A DNA stretch of 8,901 bases from Nostoc sp. CHAB 5715 (GTDB lineage Bacteria; Cyanobacteriota; Cyanobacteriia; Cyanobacteriales; Nostocaceae): positions 1 to 8,901 of the forward strand of contig NZ_JAIVFR010000208.1 of NCBI RefSeq assembly GCF_020829685.1, given 5' to 3'. The translations under genes and the position numbers were made by a program. How positions within the stretch are numbered: position 1 is the stretch's first letter; each line of letters opens with the position of its first letter. Below are positions 1 through 4,575 of this stretch, in pieces. The notes under the pieces were generated by a model, which made no database searches, had not been told where the DNA came from, and saw only the letters and a program-made list of their open reading frames with translations.

Positions 1-66
1 TCTCTCCTAAAAGGAGAGAGGCTTTGAATCTTACTCCCCAACGCTAGTAGGGAAGGGGCTCGGGGT
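1..66. repeat. Palindromic intergenic repeat with hairpin
   Basis: The window opens with an 8-bp perfect hairpin: TCTCTCCT at 1-8 pairs with AGGAGAGA at 12-19 around an AAA loop. C-rich and G-rich stretches (about 35-41 and 51-66) follow and can also pair partly. Short G/C hairpins of this kind are common between genes in filamentous cyanobacteria. The hairpin could also end transcription of a gene to the left of the window, but no clear T-run follows it. No gene is seen in 1-161. Confidence 0.45.
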
Positions 67-76
67 TAGGTCTGTA

Positions 77-105
77 TTGCACTCAACAGAGAAGCGCTAT
101 ATATC
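77..105 (+). promoter_or_regulatory. Possible promoter of the nuclease gene
   Basis: TTGCAC at 77-82 and TATATC at 100-105 are 17 bp apart, and the second box lies about 56 bp before the nuclease start codon. Both boxes match the sigma-70 type consensus only partly. This is a weak prediction from sequence alone. Confidence 0.25.
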
Positions 106-161
106 TTTGCATTTTGCTAGTATCATCCCACATAGGTAATGCGGTAATCAGGTAACTTTGG

Positions 162-755
162 ATGGAGAGATTAATTAAATCAGTGCGATTTTGGCTTTGT
201 GCAACTATCCTAATTTTGGGTTTGATAGGCTGTGATGTCGTGCGACAAGCCGCTTCGCGTCTACGCTTTATGGGTACTTCTGGAGAACCAGTTGAACGAG
301 TCAGCGATGGCGATACTTTAGTAGTGAAAGATACTAACGGCAAAAATCTTACCGTGCGTTTTGCTTGTGTAGATGCGCCAGAAATAGCTCATACTAACAA
401 AGAAAAGCAGAGTAAAAGCACTAGCGATCGCAATCAATTTACTTGGGGTGTGAAAGCCCAAGAACGGGTGCAACAACTGGTGCAACAAGGAGGCGATCGC
501 GTGACTTTGAATATCACCGATAGCGATCGCTATGGACGTAAAATTGCTGAAGTCCGTTTACAAAATGGCACTTTTGTGCAACAGGTATTGTTGCAAGAAG
601 GTTTAGCAAAAGTATATCGTCCCTATTTAAACAAGTGTCCTAGTAAAGACCTAGTTCAACAAGCCGAAGCTGAGGCCAAGCAACAACGCCTTGGTGTTTG
701 GAGTGATACTAAATTTGTGAATCCTTGGGAATATCGCAGCTTATATAAAAAGTAA
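162..755 (+). CDS. Thermonuclease-family lipoprotein (SNase-like)
   Basis: This 197-residue protein belongs to the staphylococcal nuclease family, Ca2+-dependent enzymes that cut DNA and RNA phosphodiester bonds. A hydrophobic N-terminal segment (about 10-23) ends in a lipobox, LIGC, with Cys24 as the expected lipidation site, so the enzyme is probably anchored outside the cytoplasmic membrane. The nuclease fold runs from about residue 44 to 190. The catalytic set is visible: D51 in SDGDTL, R66 in VRF, D71 and E74 in VDAPE, and R126 in DRYGR, matching D21, R35, D40, E43 and R87 of the S. aureus enzyme. The GLAKVY and AEAEAKQQRLGVW blocks are also typical. Three HIP1 octamers lie inside the gene. 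The ATG at 162 is chosen because it gives a full signal sequence; no strong ribosome-binding site precedes it. It appears to be transcribed alone. Likely roles are nucleotide scavenging or degradation of foreign DNA. Confidence 0.9.
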   Translation: MERLIKSVRFWLCATILILGLIGCDVVRQAASRLRFMGTSGEPVERVSDGDTLVVKDTNGKNLTVRFACVDAPEIAHTNKEKQSKSTSDRNQFTWGVKAQERVQQLVQQGGDRVTLNITDSDRYGRKIAEVRLQNGTFVQQVLLQEGLAKVYRPYLNKCPSKDLVQQAEAEAKQQRLGVWSDTKFVNPWEYRSLYKK

Positions 756-822
756 AAACCCTAGCTGTTTCTAATTAAATGCACAACATTTTTTGGCATT
801 GCATATTTGCGGTATTATCTTA

Positions 823-1115
823 GTACAGTTTTACATAAAAGCGTAGCGTTTTTAATGCAGGGGGATGCATTAGCATTGTATCGGAATGCATTGGTATTGC
901 AGAGGGATGCATTAGCATTGTATCGGAATGCATTGGTATTGCAGAGGGATGCATTAGCATTGTATCGGAATGCATTAGTATTGCAGAGGGATGCATTAAC
1001 ATTGTATCAGAATACATTAGCATTTATCGGGACGCATTGGTATTGCAGAGGAATGCATTGGCATTGTGAGACTATTGGCAAATTTAATTTGCTACGAATT
1101 AATGAAATGCTGTAC
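823..1115 (+). mobile_element. MITE-like element, copy 1, with tandem-repeat core
   Basis: This 293-bp non-coding element starts with GTACAG and ends with CTGTAC. Its first 25 bases match the reverse complement of its last 25 at 19 positions, including GTACAG at the tip and CGTAGC inside. TTA flanks both ends (820-822 and 1116-1118) and could be a target duplication. The interior is a 21-bp tandem array. A second member lies at 7122-7393 in the opposite orientation and shares the left tip, the segment around GCGTAGCGTTTTTAATGC, and the right end. No transposase is encoded, so it would have to be moved by an enzyme supplied elsewhere. The element lies between the nuclease gene and the 3' end of the permease gene. 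Confidence 0.75.
864..1069. repeat. 21-bp tandem array, organised as 42-bp doublets
   Basis: About ten units of 21 bp alternate between GATGCATTAGCATTGTATC-type and AATGCATTGGTATTGCAGA-type sequences, giving a higher-order period of 42 bp. The GATGC of successive doublets starts at 864, 906, 948 and 990. The pattern slips by one base near 1031. Because 21 is a multiple of three, the array is open in several frames on both strands and creates artificial reading frames of the form (xxDALAL)n. There are no unique spacers, so it is not a CRISPR. Confidence 0.85.
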
Positions 1116-1133
1116 TTAACAACTTCCAAAATT

Positions 1134-1196
1134 CCCCCCCTGCTCCCCCTGCTTCCCCTGCTCCCCCTGCCCCCTGCCCCCTGCCCCCTGCCCCCT
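1134..1196. repeat. C-rich low-complexity tract
   Basis: Repeats of CCCCCTGCTT, CCCCTGCTC and CCCCCTG units run from the end of the MITE region up to the stop codon of the permease gene, which lies at its right edge. On the permease strand it reads as a G-rich run just after the stop codon. Such tracts are frequent between genes in Nostoc-type genomes. No terminator hairpin is obvious. Confidence 0.7.
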
Positions 1197-2076
1197 ACTC
1201 TTCTCCCCAAGTTTGCAGTTGCAAATAAACTAGTACCAGCGTCACTGCTAGTAACACCGTCGCGGCGGCGGCAGCATAACCAAAATCAAATTGAGCAAAA
1301 GCCTCTTGGTAAATGTAATAAACCAACAAATTAGTCGAATTCAGTGGCCCACCACCAGTCATCACATAAACTTGCTCAAAACTCCGCAATGTAAAAATCG
1401 CGGTAGTGATGATTGCAAATATCACAGTCGGGCGCAATCCAGGGAGAGTAATATACCAAAATTGTTGCCAAGCATTTGCTCCATCCAAATCTGCTGCTTC
1501 ATAACGACTGGGAGGAATTGCTTGCAACCCTGCTAAAAAAACTACCATATTGAAACCGAGTTGTTTCCAAATACTCATTAAAATAATTACCGGCATTGCC
1601 CAAAACGTGTCTGCTAGCCAGGGTATGCTTGGAATACCAAAAAAATCTAAAAGTCCGTTAACTGGCCCTGATGTCTGAAACAGCCAGCGAAATCCCAAAC
1701 CAGCTGCCACTAGTGAGATAATTGAAGGCAGAAAATAGGCACTTCGCAAGATGCCCCGCAAGGGAATGGAGCGGTTTAATAACACTGCTAATCCCAAAGA
1801 GATAACTAAACTGGGAATGATAGTGGCAACAGTAAAATAAAAGGTGTTACCCAAAACTTGCCAGAAGTCGGGGTTGAGTAGCAAGCGCGTATAGTTTTTT
1901 AAGCCTATCCAATAAATACCTTTTAGAGTGAAACTACCAGCAGTGAAACTGAGGTAAAACAAATAAGCGATCGGCCAAATGATAAAAACGCCCAGCAAAA
2001 TTAGTGCTGGTGTGAGAAAAATCCAGGCAGCTACTGTATCATTATCCAACCACGACTTAGTATATATTTTTGCCAT
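1195..2076 (-). CDS. Sugar-type ABC transporter permease (MalF/UgpA-like)
   Basis: This 293-residue inner-membrane protein is one of the two channel subunits of a carbohydrate-type ABC importer. Six hydrophobic segments are visible at roughly 17-42, 78-100, 112-130, 160-182, 217-232 and 266-286. The EAA loop that contacts the ATPase is intact at about 193-212 (EAADLDGANAWQQFWYITLP), with the family's invariant Gly at 199. Further family signs are the FLTPAL start, the YFLPSI segment and VMTGGGP near residue 240. The length is normal. The start at 2076 is supported by AAGAGG about 10 bases upstream. The partner permease, binding protein and ATPase are not in this window, so the substrate cannot be told. 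The start codon lies only 24 bp from the start of a divergent purN fragment, which is the ancestral neighbour arrangement. Confidence 0.92.
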   Translation of the reverse strand: MAKIYTKSWLDNDTVAAWIFLTPALILLGVFIIWPIAYLFYLSFTAGSFTLKGIYWIGLKNYTRLLLNPDFWQVLGNTFYFTVATIIPSLVISLGLAVLLNRSIPLRGILRSAYFLPSIISLVAAGLGFRWLFQTSGPVNGLLDFFGIPSIPWLADTFWAMPVIILMSIWKQLGFNMVVFLAGLQAIPPSRYEAADLDGANAWQQFWYITLPGLRPTVIFAIITTAIFTLRSFEQVYVMTGGGPLNSTNLLVYYIYQEAFAQFDFGYAAAAATVLLAVTLVLVYLQLQTWGEE

Positions 2077-2154
2077 CTATAATTTTTCCTCTTAGCTGTT
2101 ATGACCTTCCGCCCTGATTCTACCCTTAGCTTGGTTTCTCCTAGTATTAGCGAT
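2011..2154. repeat. Left copy of the island-flanking duplication
   Basis: This 144-bp block is repeated directly at 7073-7491, where the second copy is split by a MITE. Its parts are permease codons 1-22, the 24-bp divergent spacer and purN codons 1-18. Positions 2011-2060 are identical to 7073-7122. Positions 2061-2100 match 7398-7437 with 3 differences, and 2101-2154 match 7438-7491 with 7. The homology stops abruptly at 2154, inside a GCGATCGC octamer (2150-2157). The two copies mark the ends of the inserted island. Confidence 0.9.
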
Positions 2155-2184
2155 CGCTTGGGTAAGTTCTTGGTTTATAGATGA
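2101..2184 (+). pseudogene. purN: 5' fragment of purN
   Basis: The first 18 codons match the start of the intact purN at 7438. The fragment reads MTFRPDSTLSLVSPSISD where the intact gene reads MTLCPDSTLSLVSPSISD. It then runs into unrelated sequence (RLGKFLVYR) and stops at 2182-2184. Four of the seven base differences are synonymous (CTT/CTG, TCT/TCC, CCT/CCC, AGT/AGC); the other three change residues 3 and 4. The fragment lacks the whole catalytic domain, so it cannot make an active enzyme. It marks the original purN start next to the permease gene. Confidence 0.88.
2150..2178 (-). repeat. Trace of the UPF0175 gene start at the island edge
   Basis: Positions 2150-2175 are an exact 26-bp match to 3041-3066, the first codons of the UPF0175 antitoxin gene on the minus strand. 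Its start codon is changed here (ATA instead of ATG). The match begins exactly where purN homology ends, with the GCGATCGC octamer shared by both, so this sequence is the left recombination joint of the island. Confidence 0.8.
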
Positions 2185-2198
2185 GCTAGTTGTCAGAC

Positions 2199-2684
2199 TC
2201 AATCTTCAGAAAAGATTTGATCGAATAAAGATCGCTTAACCCTAAACTCAATTTCAATAATCTGTTGGTAAAGACTATCAAGGCTCTCAATGCTAATTTT
2301 ACCGTCTTTGTTTATCTTTTTGATAACGGCTAACGTTCCTTTGATACTCAAACCAAGTCTTTTAGCTTCTCTTCTGGCTGTTGAGTCGTCTAACAAAACA
2401 TAATCTGCATTCAACTCAATCCCTAAAGCGATCGCTTCCGATTCTCCTTTACCCAATCGTTGATTTAAGCTGTTGAGGAGGGTTTTAAGGCTGGATGTGC
2501 GAACTTGAAGTTTACCAGTGTTGATTAGCGTTTGAATGGTTTGGCTAGCTGGATCTGACTTGGCGCTAATTTCCTCAGCAACAGATTGAGGAATGTAGAA
2601 ATCATCAGGATATTCAATGAATTGATTCAGGTAGCTCAGTTTAGCGAGAAAAATCAGTGGTGATGAATTGAGAACAATTTGCAT
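2199..2684 (-). CDS. DUF3368 PIN-like toxin of a toxin-antitoxin pair
   Basis: This 161-residue protein has the DUF3368 layout, a PIN-domain relative thought to act as an RNase toxin. The N-terminal strand reads IVLNSSPLIFLAKL (3-16). It has Asn6 where many PIN proteins have the first catalytic Asp, although Asn is also common in DUF3368. The second acidic cluster is GKGESEAIALGIELNADYV (79-96; E81, E83), followed by LLDD (97-100), R104 and the LGLSIKGTLAVI block (110-121). The UPF0175 gene upstream is its usual antitoxin partner. Such pairs are normally adjacent or overlapping, but here a palindromic repeat leaves a 148-bp gap. No clear ribosome-binding site precedes the ATG at 2684, so translational coupling to the antitoxin has probably been lost. 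Activity is uncertain because of both features. Confidence 0.85.
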   Translation of the reverse strand: MQIVLNSSPLIFLAKLSYLNQFIEYPDDFYIPQSVAEEISAKSDPASQTIQTLINTGKLQVRTSSLKTLLNSLNQRLGKGESEAIALGIELNADYVLLDDSTARREAKRLGLSIKGTLAVIKKINKDGKISIESLDSLYQQIIEIEFRVKRSLFDQIFSED

Positions 2685-2703
2685 TCATTTAAGTAGATAA
2701 ATA

Positions 2704-2829
2704 TAATTAATTACACAATGTCATTGCGAATGCAGCGAAGCGAAGCAATCTCAATCCTTGCGATTGCTTCGCTTCTCTTCGAGACGCTAACGCGAACGCT
2801 CGCAATGACTGTAATTAATTTTGTGTAGT
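2704..2829. repeat. Palindromic element between antitoxin and toxin genes
   Basis: The outer arms are inverted. AATTAATTACA-CAAT-GTCATTGCGA at the left matches the reverse complement of the right arm (AATTAATTACAGTCATTGCGA) apart from a 4-base indel. Inside, GAAGCGAAGCAATC at 2737-2750 pairs perfectly with GATTGCTTCGCTTC at 2762-2775 around an 11-base loop. A long RNA hairpin can therefore form between the UPF0175 and DUF3368 reading frames. It has the form of a REP/MITE-type repeat carrying the TTGCGAG...GAAGCAATC motif, and it probably alters toxin expression. Confidence 0.8.
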
Positions 2830-2832
2830 TAC

Positions 2833-3069
2833 TTACCAGTTTTTTTCCACAGCAACATCTTCTTCAGAAAGGTAAGAAAATTCAATTCCCATAAGGTCTA
2901 GAATTTTGAGGAATTCTGCTGGTTCCAGTTGCATAACTTCTGCGGCTTTTTGAAGGCTGATTACTTTCGCAAGTAAAGCACCAAGTAAAAAGAGAAAATT
3001 TTCTTTCTGCTCGATGCTGTGGAATAGCTGAACTTCTAAGGCGATCGCTTGGGTAAGTTCTTGGTTCAT
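2833..3069 (-). CDS. UPF0175 family antitoxin
   Basis: This 78-residue protein fits the small UPF0175 family, whose members commonly precede PIN-like DUF3368 genes and are treated as their antitoxins. The family core is visible at residues 33-70. LLAKVISLQKAAEVMQLEP is a helix-turn-helix-like segment, and FLKILDLMGIEFSYLSEED follows the usual pattern of a hydrophobic helix, a G-I strand and an acidic tail. The ATG at 3069 starts MNQELTQAIA. The 5' end and about 65 bp upstream of this gene are repeated at 4405-4540, and the first codons appear again at 2150-2175, so this start region is a recombination hot spot in the island. Its product would neutralise the DUF3368 toxin encoded downstream and may bind its own promoter. 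Confidence 0.82.
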   Translation of the reverse strand: MNQELTQAIALEVQLFHSIEQKENFLFLLGALLAKVISLQKAAEVMQLEPAEFLKILDLMGIEFSYLSEEDVAVEKNW

Positions 3070-3134
3070 AATTATCTCTACTTGGAGTCTTTACTTAAAC
3101 TAAGTTTTGCGCGTATATTTTCCCGGTTTGTGCG
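3012..3134. repeat. Left copy of the repeat flanking mazEF-brnTA
   Basis: This block covers the first 19 or so codons of the UPF0175 gene and its upstream region. It is repeated in the same orientation at 4405-4540. The two copies share the gene start, the TAATTATCTCTACTTGGAGT segment and the TTTTCCCGGTTTGTGCG end. They differ by point changes, a 2-bp deletion in the coding part and about 14 extra bases near 4508-4522. Together they bracket the mazEF and brnTA modules. Confidence 0.82.
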
Positions 3135-3195
3135 TAGTTTACCGCACTTCGACAGGCTCAGTGACCACCGTAGGCATCGCTATTTTTCTGGAAAC

Positions 3196-3534
3196 TCAAA
3201 CCAATCCCAAATGCAATTTCAACGCCGCATCAATTAGTACCATCATATCTTCGTTTAAACTACCTAATACTTCACTAGTAATTCGTTGCTTAGAAATTGT
3301 TCGCACTTGCTGCGCCTGTACTTTAGAAGGTTTTGTTAAACCACTAATTTCTGGATTAAGCAGAACTTCAAAGGGATAAACACGGCTCACATTAGAAGTA
3401 AGCGGTAAAATTGTCACGGTAGTAGCAGCAATATTACTTATATCATTACTAACAATTAGCACTGGGCGACGTTTACCCATTTCTGAACCCATCACCGGAC
3501 TAAGATTTGCGTAATAAATATCACCACGTTTCAT
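3196..3534 (-). CDS. mazF: MazF/PemK family mRNA-cleaving toxin
   Basis: This 112-residue protein is a close match to Gram-positive-type MazF, a sequence-specific endoribonuclease that cuts mRNA when its antitoxin is lost. It opens with KRGDIYYANLSPVMGSEMG and contains RPVLIVSND and QQVRTISKQRIT. R23 and T46 align with the catalytic R25 and T48 of B. subtilis MazF. The length is normal and no key residue is missing. The start overlaps the end of the antitoxin gene by 14 bp, the usual arrangement for translational coupling. It ends 60 bp to the right of the UPF0175-derived repeat. Confidence 0.93.
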   Translation of the reverse strand: MKRGDIYYANLSPVMGSEMGKRRPVLIVSNDISNIAATTVTILPLTSNVSRVYPFEVLLNPEISGLTKPSKVQAQQVRTISKQRITSEVLGSLNEDMMVLIDAALKLHLGLV

Positions 3535-3745
3535 CTGTTAAACCATCTGCCACTGTCACATCCCAATCGTTATCAACTTCAGCAGATGCTTCTCGGTAAG
3601 CTGCTTCTAATTCTCGGTTTCGCAACAATTCTAATGCTTCTTCAATTACTTGAGAACGAGATTTACATCCTTTATTTTGCTTGTAGTTTTCGACAAACTC
3701 AACTAAAAACGGTGGCAAGGAAATAGAGAGTTTTTCTACATTCAT
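3521..3745 (-). CDS. mazE: Ribbon-helix-helix antitoxin paired with MazF
   Basis: The protein has 74 residues when started at the ATG at 3745; the frame also permits a TTG start at 3766. Residues 3-44 fit a ribbon-helix-helix DNA-binding domain, with the strand VEKLSISLP followed by two helices (PFLVEFVENYKQ and SRSQVIEEALELLRNR). The acidic, flexible tail (about 48-74, DNDWDVTVADGLTDETW) is the part that would block the toxin. It overlaps mazF by 14 bp. An inverted repeat just upstream (3757-3782) could be its operator. It resembles the RHH antitoxins of Bacillus-type MazEF rather than the AbrB-like MazE of E. coli. Confidence 0.87.
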   Translation of the reverse strand: MNVEKLSISLPPFLVEFVENYKQNKGCKSRSQVIEEALELLRNRELEAAYREASAEVDNDWDVTVADGLTDETW

Positions 3746-3756
3746 ATTCGTACCAA

Positions 3757-3782
3757 TTAGTAGCAAAAATAATTACTACTAA
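3757..3782. promoter_or_regulatory. Candidate operator of mazEF
   Basis: TTAGTAG at 3757-3763 and CTACTAA at 3776-3782 are a perfect inverted repeat separated by 12 A/T-rich bases, ending 12 bp before the mazE ATG. RHH antitoxins usually repress their own operon by binding such sites. The assignment is inferred from position and symmetry. Confidence 0.5.
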
Positions 3783-3830
3783 TATCCTAGCTTAATCTCA
3801 AAGCCCAGCAGATCCGTTTGACTAAGTGGC

Positions 3831-3853
3831 TGTAACTACAATTTGTCGTTACA
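3831..3853. promoter_or_regulatory. Candidate operator of brnTA (23-bp palindrome)
   Basis: TGTAACTACAA and TTGTCGTTACA flank a single T and match as an inverted repeat at 10 of 11 positions. The palindrome lies 28 bp before the brnT ATG and overlaps TACAAT boxes at 3837-3842 and 3850-3855 that could serve as a -10 element. BrnA-type antitoxins autoregulate, so this is the likely binding site. It is unrelated in sequence to the neighbouring mazEF palindrome. Confidence 0.55.
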
Positions 3854-3881
3854 ATCAGGTAAGCGTAGCTGTGTTTCAGTG

Positions 3882-4157
3882 ATGGAGTTTGAATGGGATG
3901 AAGCAAAACGTCTTACTAATCTTCGCAAGCACGGAATCGATTTTATCGATATCCCAGCAGTATTTGATGAAGACACGGTGACGGTTGAAGACGATCGCTA
4001 CAGCTACGCAGAGCAGCGTTTCGTCACGTTTGGCTTGTTGCAAGGGCGAGTCGTTGCTGTTGTCCATACAGATCGTGATGATTTAACCCGCATTATTTCT
4101 GCAAGAAAGGCAACCAAATATGAGCAACGAATCTATTTCGAGCAATTCTCAGACTGA
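3882..4157 (+). CDS. brnT: BrnT family ribonuclease toxin
   Basis: This 91-residue protein is a BrnT toxin, an RNase with a RelE-like fold that blocks translation. The family pattern is clear: FEWDEAKRLTNLRKHGIDF (3-21), an acidic VFDEDTV block (27-33), E44 and R46 in YAEQRFVTFG, VVAVVHTDR (57-65), and RIISARKATKYEQRIY (70-85). The start is placed at the ATG at 3882 because MEFEWDEAK is the usual N-terminus; an upstream in-frame start at 3843 would add 13 unrelated residues. Its last 38 bp overlap brnA. It is transcribed away from mazEF, with the two modules sharing a 136-bp promoter region. Confidence 0.93.
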   Translation: MEFEWDEAKRLTNLRKHGIDFIDIPAVFDEDTVTVEDDRYSYAEQRFVTFGLLQGRVVAVVHTDRDDLTRIISARKATKYEQRIYFEQFSD

Positions 4158-4395
4158 TTGGCAACGGCTTGATGCGATGAGCGATGAAGACATTGATTTA
4201 TCAGATTGCCCGGAAATTACACCAGAACTGTTTGCTAAGGCTACAGTTCGGCGGGGTTTACCTGCGGCAAAAAATAAAGCACAGGTGACGTTACGCATTG
4301 ACAGCGATGTATTAGAGTGGTTCAAGTCGCAAGGACGGGGTTATCAAACGCAGATCAATACATTACTGCGAGCATATATGGAAGCTCATCGATAG
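4120..4395 (+). CDS. brnA: BrnA family antitoxin
   Basis: This 91-residue protein is the antitoxin of the BrnT/BrnA module. The N-terminal half is acidic (WQRLDAMSDEDIDLSDCPEI, 14-33), as expected for the toxin-contacting part. The C-terminal half is the DNA-binding ribbon-helix-helix-like domain, AQVTLRIDSDVLEWFKSQG (54-72) followed by GYQTQINTLLRAYMEAH. The reading frame starts inside brnT, and GAAAGG at 4105-4110 could serve as its ribosome-binding site. It probably represses the operon through the palindrome at 3831-3853. Confidence 0.92.
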   Translation: MSNESISSNSQTDWQRLDAMSDEDIDLSDCPEITPELFAKATVRRGLPAAKNKAQVTLRIDSDVLEWFKSQGRGYQTQINTLLRAYMEAHR

Positions 4396-4404
4396 TCAGT
4401 AAAT

Positions 4405-4461
4405 TGATACTGTGGAATAGCTGAACTTCTGAGGCATCGCTTGAGTAAGCTCTTGGTTCAT
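4405..4461 (-). pseudogene. Broken 5' end of a second UPF0175 gene
   Basis: Reading from the ATG at 4461, the sequence gives MNQELTQAMPQKFSYSTVS instead of MNQELTQAIALEVQLFHSI. A 2-bp deletion inside the former GCGATCGC octamer shifts the frame after codon 8, and homology to the intact gene ends about codon 19. No UPF0175 core domain remains. The upstream region, including any promoter, is still present. Confidence 0.8.
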
Positions 4462-4540
4462 AATTATCTCTACTTGGAGTCTTTATTTAAACTAAGTTCT
4501 GCGCGTACTCGATCAAGCGTGTATTTTCCCGGTTTGTGCG
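4405..4540. repeat. Right copy of the repeat flanking mazEF-brnTA
   Basis: This direct repeat of 3012-3134 comprises the UPF0175 gene start and its upstream region. It begins 10 bp after the brnA stop codon and ends in a GCGATCGC octamer (4538-4545) next to the 3' end of the caspase gene. With the left copy it brackets a 1.27-kb segment holding mazEF and brnTA. It shows the path by which that segment was inserted or duplicated. Confidence 0.8.
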
Positions 4541-4575
4541 ATCGCTTTTACAAAATTGTAGTTTAGAGATACCCC

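Noticed and set aside
807..1334. 175-residue open frame with repeated DALALYRNALVLQR units
   Set aside because: It lies across the 21-bp tandem array, whose length is a multiple of three and so is open in several frames, and it then runs through the C-rich tract and antisense to the permease gene. No start signal or known fold is seen.
2011..2154. The flanking duplication as a transposon target-site duplication
   Set aside because: 144 bp is far longer than any known target duplication, and there is no transposase or terminal inverted repeat at the island ends.
3049..3379. Plus-strand open frames over the UPF0175 start and mazF
   Set aside because: They overlap well-supported minus-strand genes and a repeated intergenic block, and they show no domain.
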